Both the position numbers and the translations under genes were made by a program. A stretch of DNA of 64,000 bases from Nocardia vermiculata NBRC 100427 (GTDB lineage: Bacteria; Actinomycetota; Actinomycetes; Mycobacteriales; Mycobacteriaceae), in assembly GCF_001613265.1 (NCBI RefSeq), contig NZ_BDCA01000029.1:30083-94082 (forward strand), given 5' to 3'. This document shows positions 18,935 through 27,282 of the stretch, piece after piece. Under the pieces are notes generated by a model. The model was not told the origin of the DNA and searched no databases. It saw nothing but the letters and a program-made list of their open reading frames with translations. How positions within the stretch are numbered: the stretch's first letter is position 1; each line of letters begins with the position of its first letter.

Positions 18935-18970
18935 AAGGGTACGGACTCTGCTGAGTCCGTACCCTTTCTT
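18935..18970 (+). terminator. Strong intrinsic terminator after rpsN/rpsZ
   Basis: A perfect 14-bp stem (AAGGGTACGGACTC at 18935-18948 and its complement at 18953-18966) with a 4-nt loop runs into TTTCTT. It ends the first half of the spc operon, so rpsH and later genes cannot depend on this transcript. Confidence 0.95.
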
Positions 18971-19447
18971 GCGTTGCGGGAGGCTATCCGAGGCCGCGAG
19001 CTCCCGCCGAACTGCCGTACCCGCCGGGCTCCGGCGCACGGCGGAGGCAATCCCCCATACGTCGCGCTGACCGATTGCCGGTGGCTTCGCATCGGGACTG
19101 CAGTCGAAGTCGGTGTCCGCTCCGGCCAGCGCGCCGGCGCAGCCTGTGACAGCTTCCGGAAAGCGGGAGCGCATGCGTGTTCCAGGGCCGATTCGTCTCC
19201 CGGCGGCGCATCGGATGCGACACGGCGTGGCCGTTCCTGTGCTGAATCATTCAGAATGACGGTTCCAAATCGAGTGTGACGCCAGGTGTCGACACGCCTC
19301 GTACAGCTCCGTCACCTGTGCATTTGCCGCGAATGATCTTGTGTCCCAGTGGAGTTGCCCGGGATTCTCTCCGTTCGTCCTGCGCGCTCGTCGACTGATG
19401 TGTAGCGTCTGCGTTTCAGATAGCCCGAACTCGACGAGCGGTGGCGT
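18971..19447. other. Gap between spc operon first half and roadblock operon
   Basis: About 480 nt without a convincing gene; the open frames here have no protein-like features. It holds the 13-bp palindrome CTGAATCATTCAG at 19242-19254, whose 11-bp core also occurs in the MarR/dehydrogenase promoter at 28930-28940, and the 10-bp palindrome GTGTCGACAC near 19287. A promoter for the roadblock operon should lie here but was not identified with confidence. Confidence 0.5.
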
Positions 19448-19840
19448 GTGATCAGTATTGACGAGTGCCTGAAGCGGGTCATGGAGATTCCCGGGGCACG
19501 CGGAGTGACACTGGTGGACAGCGCAAGTGGTCTGGCCATCGCCGCGGCCGGGAGGCACGACCCGATCGACGAGCACGAAGATGCTGCTGCCACAACGGAT
19601 GTGGTGCGGTCTGTGCTCGGCTGTTCGGCACTTGCCACCGACCACGGCGACGACGACATCACCGAGATCATCGTTTGCGGTACTCGCGGCTATCACCTGC
19701 TGAACCTGATCAACGGTGACTTCGACGGCAGGCTGTTCGTGCACGTGCTCTTCGAAGAGGAAACCGGAAACCTGGCGATGGCGAGATTCCAGCTGCGGGG
19801 CATTCTGTCCGAATTGGCCGAGGGCGGCCATGGGCATTGA
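19448..19840 (+). CDS. Roadblock/LC7-like protein 1
   Basis: 130 residues from GTG 19448. The profile of alternating strands and two amphipathic helices (IDECLKRVMEIPGARGVTLVDSASGLAIAA, then a central beta pair TEIIVCGTRGYHLLNLI and a final helix) fits the roadblock/MglB fold, which binds small Ras-like GTPases or dimerises as a scaffold. It has an insertion rich in Asp, Glu and Ala after residue 35. Its stop overlaps the next start by 11 nt. Together with the genes at 20675 and 21155 it makes three roadblock-type proteins in one operon. Fold assignment from pattern only. Confidence 0.65.
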   Translation: MISIDECLKRVMEIPGARGVTLVDSASGLAIAAAGRHDPIDEHEDAAATTDVVRSVLGCSALATDHGDDDITEIIVCGTRGYHLLNLINGDFDGRLFVHVLFEEETGNLAMARFQLRGILSELAEGGHGH

Positions 19841-20678
19841 GCTGGCGATGGAACTGAGACGTCTGGAGGAACAGGGAAGTACGGGGGTGCTGCACGCGGG
19901 GGACGGTTCGTTTCATCTGACCAGGGGGGAAATAGTTTCCGCCGATTGCCGGCGCACCACCGGACTGGACCGCCTCGTCGTAGAGGCCGGCGTCGCCACC
20001 GCGGAGGATTGGCAGCGGGCCGGGGCGGGTGATCCCGGGCGAGTACTGGAACAGCCCAGACTGGAAACCCTTGCGCTGCTGTCGGTTTTCGATGCCGCCT
20101 ACTTTCTGCTCGCGTCCTCGGAGGTTCCCGAATTCGAGCCCGCACCCGAACACTGGCTGGCGCCGGTCTGTCACATCACGCCGCGGCTACTGGTCAACGA
20201 GTGTGCGCGGCGCGGCGATCCGGAGTCGGGCCCGTGGCCGGCCGAACTGGTCGACCGGGTGCCGGTAGCACCGGTCCGACGGGTGCGGCGGCGGCGAATC
20301 GCACTGACCGGAGGGCAGCTCGAGGTGCTGGCGGCCGCCGATGGTCGGCTCAGCGTGGCAGGTATCGCCGCCGAGCTCGGCCGCACCACCTACGGCTGCC
20401 TGGTGGCAGTGCGGGAACTGACCCGCGCGGGACTCGTGCAATCGCCGCTCGCACCGTCCGGTCCGCAGGCGCGACCGATGACTGCCGCGCCGAGACATGC
20501 TGCTGCACAACGAATACCGTCCGACACGAGTGCGGCGGTAGTGCCGACGGCACCGCCGCTGGTGCGGCGGAGGAAGCCGCAGCAGTTGCCGCCGATCGCG
20601 CCGGAGGAGCGCTGGGAGGCGACCGTCGACCGCGAGGTGCTCTACCGCCTGCGGGCGGCATTGAAGGAACTCGAGTGA
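19830..20678 (+). CDS. PATAN (DUF4388)-like protein with winged-helix-like region
   Basis: 282 residues from ATG 19830; the longer frame from 19716 is out-of-frame sequence of gene 1. The N-terminal part (LRRLEEQGSTGVLHAGDGSFHLTRG and IVSAD) resembles the PATAN/DUF4388 domain found in bacterial signalling scaffolds. Residues about 150-210 (LEVLAAADGRLSVAGIAAELG and GCLVAVRELTRAGLVQ) look like a winged helix. The C-terminus is a Pro/Arg-rich linker ending in a short helix. Overlaps both neighbours (11 and 4 nt), so it is translated with the roadblock proteins and probably acts in the same complex. Molecular function unknown. Confidence 0.6.
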   Translation: MGIELAMELRRLEEQGSTGVLHAGDGSFHLTRGEIVSADCRRTTGLDRLVVEAGVATAEDWQRAGAGDPGRVLEQPRLETLALLSVFDAAYFLLASSEVPEFEPAPEHWLAPVCHITPRLLVNECARRGDPESGPWPAELVDRVPVAPVRRVRRRRIALTGGQLEVLAAADGRLSVAGIAAELGRTTYGCLVAVRELTRAGLVQSPLAPSGPQARPMTAAPRHAAAQRIPSDTSAAVVPTAPPLVRRRKPQQLPPIAPEERWEATVDREVLYRLRAALKELE

Positions 20679-21151
20679 CCGCGCGGAAGAAGCTGCTCGG
20701 CGACCTGATGGGAAGGTTCTCGAAGGTGTCCGAACCCGAACCGAATGATGCGGTGCTCGCCGAGTTGACGCTGCTGCGCGAGCGTGTCCCCGGATTGACC
20801 GGGACGCTGGTGGCCTCCAGTGACGGTCTGCTGATCGCACACGATCTGCCGTCCGAAATCGAGCCGACCGGCATGGCGGCGCTGTCCGCATCGCAGCTGG
20901 CGCTGTCTCATCGGCTCGCGAGTACCGCACTCGGCGGCGGCTTCCACGAGGTGGTGGTTCGCGGCACGGGCGGTCACGTCGTGGTCTACGCGGCCGACTG
21001 GAGTTCGCTGACCGTATTGGCCGGACCGGAGGTGAATGTCGGCCGGTTGCACCTGGAGTCGCGGCCGGCGGCCCGCGCGATCGCCGACCACCTCGGCATC
21101 TTGACCGGAAAACACAGCAAAGACCGGACGAACACCAATGGAAAGGAATAG
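20675..21151 (+). CDS. Roadblock/LC7-like protein 2
   Basis: 158 residues from GTG 20675, which forms a GTGA overlap with the preceding stop; the open frame back to 20201 is a shadow. After a charged N-terminal helix come the roadblock blocks LRERVPGLTGTLVASSDGLLIA, LSASQLALSHRLA and EVVVRGTGGHVVVYAADWSSLTVLAGP, in the same order as MglB-type proteins of actinobacterial conservons. A Lys/Asn-rich tail ends the protein. Probably forms homo- or heterodimers with the other two roadblock proteins of this operon. Confidence 0.75.
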   Translation: MTARKKLLGDLMGRFSKVSEPEPNDAVLAELTLLRERVPGLTGTLVASSDGLLIAHDLPSEIEPTGMAALSASQLALSHRLASTALGGGFHEVVVRGTGGHVVVYAADWSSLTVLAGPEVNVGRLHLESRPAARAIADHLGILTGKHSKDRTNTNGKE

Positions 21152-21154
21152 CAC

Positions 21155-21526
21155 GTGTCGAATCTCGATCTGGCTTTGAAGGAAATGATGGCGATCGACG
21201 GCGCGCTCGGCGCCTCCGTCGTCGACTACAACAGCGGTATGTCGCTCGGCATGCTTGGTAGCTCGAAAGCGCTGGACCTGCAGGTCGCGGGCGCCGGCAA
21301 TACCGAGGTGGTGCGCGCGAAGCTGCGTACCATCGAACAGCTCGGCCTCAACGAGGACATCGAAGACGTCCTGATCACCCTGTCCAGCCAGTACCACATC
21401 ATCCGCCCCATGACCGGGCGTACCTCCAAAGGCCTGTTCCTCTACCTCGCCCTGGACCGCGGCCGCGCCAATCTGGCCCTGGCTCGGCACCGGCTCAAGA
21501 GCATCGAAGCCGACCTCGAGGTGTGA
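21155..21526 (+). CDS. Roadblock/LC7-like protein 3
   Basis: 123 residues from GTG 21155, with GAAAGGA seven bases upstream. Pattern: LDLALKEMMAIDGALGASVVDYNSGMSL, a helix with NTEVVRAKLRTIEQLGL, strands VLITLSSQYHIIRPM, and a last helix LALARHRLKSIEADLEV. This resembles protein 1 of the operon (19448) more than protein 2. Last gene of the operon; the next gene converges from the other strand 24 nt later. No Ras-like GTPase, kinase or DUF742 gene is nearby, unlike in classic conservons. Confidence 0.7.
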   Translation: MSNLDLALKEMMAIDGALGASVVDYNSGMSLGMLGSSKALDLQVAGAGNTEVVRAKLRTIEQLGLNEDIEDVLITLSSQYHIIRPMTGRTSKGLFLYLALDRGRANLALARHRLKSIEADLEV

Positions 21527-21550
21527 ACGCGCTGCACGCGGCGCGCGAAT

Positions 21551-21937
21551 TCAGAAGGTTTCGACGGTGATCTGCTCCGCAGCGGATATGCCGAGCACTT
21601 CCCGCAGTGCGGACACGATAGTGAAAGTTATCTGCTCCCAACCTATTTCACCAGCCGCCATTTCTCGAAGGTAATTCGGTTCCGCTTCGGCGAATCCGAG
21701 TTCGGTGAGGGCTGCGATCTTCTCGTTCCGTTGGGGGTGCGCCGGAGCCTGCTGACGGCGCTTCCACCAGGATGTGGTGGGACGCGCGATGGCGGGGTGG
21801 GCGACCTCCACCCGGACGGCATCGTGGAATCCGAGCCATTGCACGAACCCCTCGTCGGTCGAAAGTACGGCGGTCCCCTCGTTTTCCCCTGAGGTGGCGG
21901 CCAGAGCGGTTTTCACCAACTGCGTCACATCATCCAT
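21551..21937 (-). CDS. Conserved hypothetical protein, TY-Chap-like
   Basis: 128 residues, acidic overall, starting MDDVTQLVKTALAA. It has a Trp-rich middle (FVQWLGF and TTSWWKRR) and a C-terminal part (LTELGFAEAEPNYLRE, then a helix ending in VLGISAAEQITVETF). The pattern is reminiscent of TY-Chap-type small domains seen in actinobacteria, usually putative chaperones for secreted proteins, but this is a weak guess. It converges on the roadblock operon and is transcribed away from the DUF2306 gene. No membrane segment. Confidence 0.6.
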   Translation of the reverse strand: MDDVTQLVKTALAATSGENEGTAVLSTDEGFVQWLGFHDAVRVEVAHPAIARPTTSWWKRRQQAPAHPQRNEKIAALTELGFAEAEPNYLREMAAGEIGWEQITFTIVSALREVLGISAAEQITVETF

Positions 21938-22067
21938 ATTTCCTCCTCCGCTGCCACCGTAGGCCGGTAGAGGCTGTGGCAGGTGCGAGTTCGTGGATCC
22001 GGCCGATCGAGGAGGGCGAGACTACGGAATCGGACGCCGGGGTGGGAATCGGACACCGGGGTGGTAT

Positions 22068-22772
22068 CTACGGTGCTCTCCGTCGTGTGCGTCGGCGGAT
22101 GCAGGCCTCCGCGACGAGCAGGTTCGCGGTCAGCGATAACCATGCGCCCGCGCTGGCCATATCGTGAATCATTGCCGTGAGGTCGCCTTCGTACACCCGC
22201 GAGTCCTCCAGCGAGAAGACGATGAGCGCCAACGGGCCGCCCCACAGGCGAGAGGTCGACAGTGACAAGGTCACCGCGAAGTTACGGATCATCCACGCAC
22301 GATGGTCTGCAAACCGACGCTCACGCGCCGCCCGGAGTCCCGCGATGCCGGTCGCGAGCCAGATTCCGGTGGTCACGAGCAGTGCGGCCTGGTTCGAAAC
22401 GCCCTGCTCGGCCCACAGTGTCACCGGGATCGCGAGGACTGCCGCGGGAAATACGCCGAGGAAGAAGTATGCGCGGCCGGTCCAGCGATGCAGGCGGGGC
22501 CGGTGGGCGCGCAGTCGCGGCCACAGTTGGAGGAGTCCGGTAACGGTTGCGATCGCGCCGAATCCGATATGTGCGACCAGAAGCCCGTACCGCACCTGGT
22601 CACCGTGCATATCGGCCCGGCTGGTGGCGATGTCGGGTGGCACGTATGCCCACAGCATGTAGACGAGCAGCGCGAGTGTGCCCGTAGCCAGGGCGAGCAG
22701 CCACCACGGTCGTCGTGGTGCGGGGGGTAGGGCTGAGCGGGGGGTGGGATCGAGTCGGGCGTCCACGGACAT
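22068..22772 (-). CDS. DUF2306-type integral membrane protein
   Basis: 234 residues with about six predicted membrane helices, first at 24-45 (WLLALATGTLALLVYMLWAY). HIGFGAIATVTGLLQLWPRLR followed by HRWTGRAYF is the DUF2306 hallmark, and HRAWMIRNFAVTL is also conserved in this family, which may bind heme or quinones through its His residues; biochemical role unknown. The Arg-rich tail RRRTRRRAP is cytoplasmic. Divergent from the TetR gene with a 113-nt intergenic space full of palindromes, so it is the likely target of that regulator. Confidence 0.8.
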   Translation of the reverse strand: MSVDARLDPTPRSALPPAPRRPWWLLALATGTLALLVYMLWAYVPPDIATSRADMHGDQVRYGLLVAHIGFGAIATVTGLLQLWPRLRAHRPRLHRWTGRAYFFLGVFPAAVLAIPVTLWAEQGVSNQAALLVTTGIWLATGIAGLRAARERRFADHRAWMIRNFAVTLSLSTSRLWGGPLALIVFSLEDSRVYEGDLTAMIHDMASAGAWLSLTANLLVAEACIRRRTRRRAP

Positions 22773-22792
22773 CGGCGCTCCTTCGCTTCATT

Positions 22793-22824
22793 TACTATCC
22801 GGTAGATAGTATCTACCAGATACT
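22793..22824. promoter_or_regulatory. Overlapping palindromic operators between DUF2306 and TetR genes
   Basis: Three palindromes overlap: TACTATC-5 nt-GATAGTA (22793-22811), the perfect 17-mer GGTAGATAGTATCTACC (22801-22817), and AGTATCT-3 nt-AGATACT (22808-22824). They lie 20 nt from the DUF2306 start and 61 nt from the TetR start. Best read as the operator of the adjacent TetR protein controlling both genes. Confidence 0.75.
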
Positions 22825-22885
22825 AAATGTCGAGGCTACGATTCGGCGGCGAGGAAATGGTGGACGGCTGACGGGAGGCACCACG

Positions 22886-23632
22886 ATGGCCGGTACGAAC
22901 GAGCCCGCCGGGTTGTGGCGGCTCTGGCGGCTGCCGGTTGAATCGCGACTGGGACGCCCGGCCGATCTCGACATCGACCGGGTCGTCGCCGCGGCGCTTG
23001 TCCTCGCCGACCGTGACGGGCTGGCCGGTGTGACTCTGCCGAAAGTCGCGGAATCGCTGGGCGTGACGAAGATGGCCCTCTACCGGTACGTCGGTTCCAA
23101 GGACGAGCTCTACATACTGCTTGCGGACGCGGCGATGGCACCGGTACCGCAGCCGTGGTCCGGAATGGATTGGCGAGCCGCCCTGCGGGCATGGGCATAT
23201 GCCAACCGCGAGGTCTTCCGGCGCCATCCATGGTTGGCGCACCTGCCCACCCCCGGACCCCCGTCCGGGCCCAATGGGATCGGGTGGATGGATCTGGCTC
23301 TGCAGGCCTTGCGTGAGACCACACTCGACTGGCCTTCGAAGGTCGGGGTGGTGGCGCTCGTCGGCGGGTGGGTGCGTGAGAGTGCGATCCTCGAACAAGA
23401 CCTCGCTGACGGCCGACGGGGCCGGCAGCAGAGTGAGGTGGAGCGGGACTACGGACGCGCACTTGCTGAACTGGTGGCGCCGGAGCGGTTTCCGGAGGCT
23501 GCCCGGCTGTTCGCCTCCTCGGCTTTCGAACCGGACCCGGCGGCCGATGTCGATGCAGACTTCACCTTCGGCCTCGATACCCTCCTCGACGGAATTGCCG
23601 TTCGCATCGAGCGATCGAACGGGAACCATTGA
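22886..23632 (+). CDS. TetR-family regulator
   Basis: 248 residues from ATG 22886 with GGGAGG eight bases upstream; the open frame back to 22715 runs through the operator and is not coding. The DNA-binding helix-turn-helix is at about 33-80 (VVAAALVLADRDGLAGVTL, then VAESLGVTKMALYRYVGSKDEL). The C-terminal ligand domain is of the TetR_C type with conserved tryptophans (PWSGMDWRAALRAWA). Probably represses itself and the divergent DUF2306 gene through the palindromes at 22793-22824. Ligand unknown. Confidence 0.88.
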   Translation: MAGTNEPAGLWRLWRLPVESRLGRPADLDIDRVVAAALVLADRDGLAGVTLPKVAESLGVTKMALYRYVGSKDELYILLADAAMAPVPQPWSGMDWRAALRAWAYANREVFRRHPWLAHLPTPGPPSGPNGIGWMDLALQALRETTLDWPSKVGVVALVGGWVRESAILEQDLADGRRGRQQSEVERDYGRALAELVAPERFPEAARLFASSAFEPDPAADVDADFTFGLDTLLDGIAVRIERSNGNH

Positions 23633-23791
23633 GATGGTTGTTCGTCACCCCGGCGGGGTAATACATGTTGTCCGGTGCTTACGGACACTCGTCCAGTTGT
23701 CGTCCGAGACGCCGGCTGAGGCGCAGGCCGTGGCGCCGGGCTGAACGACGTCGGGTGATACCGGCGAGCTCGAGCGAGGGAGTCGGCCGCG

Positions 23792-24184
23792 ATGACTGCG
23801 GAATCACGCCACGTACCAACAGTTTCGGTGGATTTCGCAGACCTGGCCGAGCTGATCCGTGCCGTGCACTCCGTGGTGATCGATATGCCACGTCGTCTGC
23901 GGCGCCGCCACGACAACGTGATCGATATCGTCGCCGCCATCGTCGAAGAGGTGCACCCGGCCATTGTCCGGGACCGTCATGGCCTGCTCCGGACCCCCGC
24001 CGCGGCGTTCTCGGTGACGCAGCGCGATCAGATCGTCGATGTGGCGGTCGATCACGGTCACGTCACCGCCTACGCGACCTTCTTCCCGCAGTCCGCGGGC
24101 ACCGCAGCCCATTGGGCGGCGTGGCTCGCCGAACACACCCGCGATGCGCTCGCAGAGCGCCACATCACTGTCCTGCTGTCCTGA
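23792..24184 (+). CDS. Hypothetical protein
   Basis: 130 residues from ATG 23792, with GAGCGAGGGAG 13 nt upstream. This frame was chosen over overlapping Arg-rich frames because it has ordinary hydrophobic periodicity and GC-rich third positions: VDFADLAELIRAVHSVVIDM, AAIVEEVHPAIV, and a C-terminal helix HWAAWLAEHTRDAL. No signal peptide or membrane segment. No family recognised. It follows the TetR gene by 160 nt and faces the acetyltransferase gene across a terminator. Confidence 0.5.
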   Translation: MTAESRHVPTVSVDFADLAELIRAVHSVVIDMPRRLRRRHDNVIDIVAAIVEEVHPAIVRDRHGLLRTPAAAFSVTQRDQIVDVAVDHGHVTAYATFFPQSAGTAAHWAAWLAEHTRDALAERHITVLLS

Positions 24185-24267
24185 GCCGCCGTCGGGCGAG
24201 CGTGCGGACATATCTCACTGGGCTCGATCCGTTCGGTGGCTAGGTCGTGTGCACCCGGAGCCGGGAC

Positions 24268-24307
24268 CGCCCGGTCTCACTCGCATATCCGCGAGCGAGA
24301 CCGGGCG
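24268..24307. terminator. Bidirectional terminator between converging genes
   Basis: A 17-bp stem with one mismatch (CGCCCGGTCTC then CTCGC at 24268-24284; complement at 24291-24307) with a 6-nt loop, between the hypothetical gene and the acetyltransferase. Confidence 0.7.
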
Positions 24308-24333
24308 ACCGGTGTGGTGCAGCTACGGCTGGA

Positions 24334-24846
24334 TCAGATACCGAACGGTGCCGCGTAACGAACGGTGCCGCCGGGCAGCTGCTCCGCGCCGAGGCTCAGT
24401 GCCATCAGCGCGTCGTCGGGGACGTCGATGCTGAGCCGGATGCCGTACTGCGAGGCCCGGGTGAAACCGAACCGTGGGTAGTAGGGCGGATGCCCGAGAA
24501 CGATCACGAACTGCTCACCCAACTGCCGGGCGGCCTCCAGAGCGGCCCGGATGGCCGCCGAGCCCGCCCCCGTTCGCTGGTATTCCGGCAGCACCGCGCA
24601 CGGCCCCAGGCACAGGGCCGGGGTGTCGTCCACGTGACAGCGAGTCAGCAGTGCGAACCCGACAGGCGTGCCGTCCGGCGTCGCGCTGAGCATGGACAGC
24701 TCGGCGATCCACGCCGGATCGGTGCGCAGCGCGTCGACGAGGTCGGCTTCCTCCGCGGTCTCGAAGGCGCCGAGATTGATGGCGCGGATTGCGGGGATAT
24801 CGGCCTCGGTCTCGGCGCGAGTGATCCAGTTGTTCTGAGTGTTCAA
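24334..24846 (-). CDS. GNAT-family N-acetyltransferase
   Basis: 170 residues with the GNAT core: LCLGPCAVLPEYQRTGAGSAAIRAALEAA is strand 4 plus the acetyl-CoA pyrophosphate loop (QRTGAG), and VIVLGHPPYYPRFGFTRA is the strand 5 to helix 4 region. The sequence after ITRAETEADIPAIRAI matches the predicted acetyltransferase group often annotated YhbS-like. Acceptor substrate unknown, possibly a small amine or protein. Transcribed alone. Confidence 0.88.
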   Translation of the reverse strand: MNTQNNWITRAETEADIPAIRAINLGAFETAEEADLVDALRTDPAWIAELSMLSATPDGTPVGFALLTRCHVDDTPALCLGPCAVLPEYQRTGAGSAAIRAALEAARQLGEQFVIVLGHPPYYPRFGFTRASQYGIRLSIDVPDDALMALSLGAEQLPGGTVRYAAPFGI

Positions 24847-25103
24847 CGCAGTTGTCTCTCTGAGAGGGGGCCCCGTTCGAACACCGCCGACCTGCGCGCC
24901 GAGGTGAACCTCGGTGCTGTCGGAGACAGGAATCGATCAGACGGGAGCCCTGGATGTGAGGATGTTTCCGACGCTGCGCGAGGCAGCGACTGCCATGGCA
25001 ATCATCAACTCACCTTCACTTTCGCTCACTGGATCGACACGAACGGCACGACGCTAACACCGGAGGGAGAGGGCCGCCATCGATTATTCGAGGTCGGGTC
25101 GGG

Positions 25104-25724
25104 TCACGAGGTAGCCGGTGGTTTCGCCATCGTCGACCACGAGCGCATGAGCAGTTCCACGGCGTCGACCACCACCTCGTCGGCGATCTCGTCCGGAAAC
25201 AGCAGTCGTTGGATCAGTAATCCGTCCTCGAGCGCGTGCACGATGAGCGCCAGGAACGCCGGATCGGCGGGCGGGACGACGTCCAGGGCGTCGAAGGTCG
25301 CGGTGATGCTCGCGGTGTGCGCGTCGCGCGCGATCAGCTCGCGGGTTGCGAGCTGATCCCGGAACTCGGGCGTCCGCAGCGCGTACAGGATCAGCTCGGT
25401 GCGCAACGACAGCCAGCCGAGCAGATGTTCGGCACGTTCCCGGTGCCAGGCCCGCAGTGCGAGGAACGGATCCGGCCGGCGGGTAACGGATTCGACCTCG
25501 TCGAGCTCGCGCAGGGTGCGTTGTTTCAGTAGCTCCACGACGAGTTCGTGCTTGTCGGAGAAGTTTCCGTAGAACGCGCCGCGGCTGTAGCCGGCGCGCT
25601 CGGCGATCTGCTCGACGGAGGCCCCGTTGACACCGCGCTCGGTGAACAGTTCCGCCGCGGCCGCCAGCAGTCGGTCCCGGGTCTGTTGTCTGCTCTGCTC
25701 ACGTGTCAGTCGCTTTGCCGCCAT
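25104..25724 (-). CDS. TetR/AcrR-family regulator
   Basis: 206 residues from ATG 25724; the frame extends to 25859 through the promoter and into the amidase on the other strand, so the long version is rejected. Helix-turn-helix at about 12-58 (RDRLLAAAAELFTERG, VEQIAERAGYSRGAFYGNFSDKHEL). The C-terminal domain resembles BetI/AcrR-type effector domains. It is divergent from the amidase with only 54 nt between starts, and a 16-bp palindrome lies there. It probably represses the amidase and itself. Confidence 0.88.
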   Translation of the reverse strand: MAAKRLTREQSRQQTRDRLLAAAAELFTERGVNGASVEQIAERAGYSRGAFYGNFSDKHELVVELLKQRTLRELDEVESVTRRPDPFLALRAWHRERAEHLLGWLSLRTELILYALRTPEFRDQLATRELIARDAHTASITATFDALDVVPPADPAFLALIVHALEDGLLIQRLLFPDEIADEVVVDAVELLMRSWSTMAKPPATS

Positions 25725-25743
25725 GCACCCAGAATAATCAGTT

Positions 25744-25759
25744 CTGTATCCAGATACAG
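25744..25759. promoter_or_regulatory. Palindromic operator between TetR and amidase
   Basis: CTGTATC-CA-GATACAG is a perfect 7-bp arm palindrome with a 2-nt centre, within the 54-nt divergent promoter region. Further AT-rich sequence (GTATGTATATT) follows toward the amidase. Likely binding site of the adjacent TetR protein. Confidence 0.7.
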
Positions 25760-25778
25760 GTATGTATATTCGCGTGCC

Positions 25779-27167
25779 ATGTGGAATCGGCAAGCCACGG
25801 AGTTGGCACAGGCAGTACGAACCGGGCAGCACAGCGCGACCGAAGTGATCGAGTCGCATCTCGAACGCATCGCCGCGACCAATCCGACCGTCAACGCCGT
25901 GACGCAGCTACTCGCCGACAGCGCGCGAGCGGCAGCCGTGGAACTGGACGTGCGCCGGGAGGCGGGGAAGCCACTCGGCCCGCTGGCCGGGGTGCCGTTC
26001 ACCGTCAAAGAGAACATCGACATCGGCGGGGTACCGACTACCCATGGCGTGCGCGCGCTCGAAAATGCAGTCGCAGAGACCGATTCGCCGTCGGTGGCGC
26101 GGCTGCGCGCGGCCGGCGCCATCCCGATCGGACACACCAATATGCCGGACCTGACGATCGGCGGCTACACCAACAGCCAGCTGTTCGGCGAGACCGTCAA
26201 TCCCTGGGGCACGATCCGCAACCCGAGTGGCACCAGCGGCGGCGACGGTGCCGCGGTCGCCGCCGGAATGGCCGCAATCGGCCTCGGCAACGATTCCGGT
26301 GGCTCGGTTCGCGGTCCGGCGCTGAACTGCGGTGTCACCGCGCTGAATCCGACCTACGGCCGGTTCCCTGCCGAGCACCGGGTCCGTGGGCAGGAGCCGA
26401 TGTCGGCCTCGCAGCTGTTTCCGAAGGACGGCCCGCTCACCCGGTCGATCCCGGACCTACGCGCGGTTTTCGAGGTGATGGCCGGCGTCGATCCGCGAGA
26501 TCCACGCGCGGTCCCGGCGCCGGTGGACGGGCCGCCGCTGCCCGCCCCGCTGAAGGTCGGGGTGGTAGCCGATCCGGGCGGGCTCGGCGTGCATCCGAAA
26601 GTCCGTGCGGCAGTGCATCGAGCGGCCGATCTGCTGGAGGATGCCGGTTATCGAGTGGAGGAGACCGACGTCCCGCGGCTCGCCGACGGCATCGGCGGAT
26701 ACCTGAAGATGATCACCAGCGAATTCGCGCTGAACTGGCCGCGCATCCGGGGTCTGCTGACCGAGGAGAGCGCCCAGCACATGGAGTTGACCATCGCCGG
26801 GCAGCCACCGCTCGAACTCGCGGAGTATCTGCGGCTGACCGGTGAACGGTATTCCGTACTCCGTGACTGGCATCAGTTCCTCGCCGAGTACCCGCTGATC
26901 CTCGGCGGGGTCTCCACCGAGCCGCCCGGCGATCCGGAAACCTTCGAGATCGATGCGGAGCAGAACATGCGCATGGCCGTCGCCGTTCGACTGTGCACGC
27001 TGACCACATTCGTCGGGGTCCCCGCGGTGGCGGTGCCGACCGGAGTAGTGGACGGAATCCCGATGGGGGTGCAGATCATCGGCCGACCGTTCCGTGAGGA
27101 CCTGTGCCTGTCCGCCGCTGGTGCGATCGAGGCCGCTGTCGGCACGTTGACCCCGGTGTTCGGGTGA
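25779..27167 (+). CDS. Amidase signature enzyme
   Basis: 462 residues from ATG 25779. The amidase signature triad is visible: Lys77 in VPFTVKENID, cis-Ser153 in GTSGG and nucleophile Ser176 in DSGGSVRGP. The usual GGSSGGS is modified to SGTSGGDG. The enzyme would hydrolyse an amide in the cytoplasm; the family is broad, so it could also act on aryl amides, nitrile-derived amides or a peptide amide. The last 200 residues carry the variable substrate region. Divergent from a TetR gene that probably controls it. No gatB or gatC nearby, so it is not the tRNA amidotransferase. Confidence 0.9.
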   Translation: MWNRQATELAQAVRTGQHSATEVIESHLERIAATNPTVNAVTQLLADSARAAAVELDVRREAGKPLGPLAGVPFTVKENIDIGGVPTTHGVRALENAVAETDSPSVARLRAAGAIPIGHTNMPDLTIGGYTNSQLFGETVNPWGTIRNPSGTSGGDGAAVAAGMAAIGLGNDSGGSVRGPALNCGVTALNPTYGRFPAEHRVRGQEPMSASQLFPKDGPLTRSIPDLRAVFEVMAGVDPRDPRAVPAPVDGPPLPAPLKVGVVADPGGLGVHPKVRAAVHRAADLLEDAGYRVEETDVPRLADGIGGYLKMITSEFALNWPRIRGLLTEESAQHMELTIAGQPPLELAEYLRLTGERYSVLRDWHQFLAEYPLILGGVSTEPPGDPETFEIDAEQNMRMAVAVRLCTLTTFVGVPAVAVPTGVVDGIPMGVQIIGRPFREDLCLSAAGAIEAAVGTLTPVFG

Positions 27168-27282
27168 GTGAAGGTTCGCCGCCCGCACGTCGTCGAGGAA
27201 GGCCGCATCATGTCGGGCCCGGTCGTGCGAGATCTCGACGGTTGCCTGCCCCGGGGCCACCCGTCGACCCTGGGGAGGAGTT

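Noticed and set aside
24847..25103. 257-nt gap between the acetyltransferase and TetR genes, considered as an RNA gene or riboswitch
   Set aside because: No conserved RNA motif or strong hairpin could be recognised by eye.
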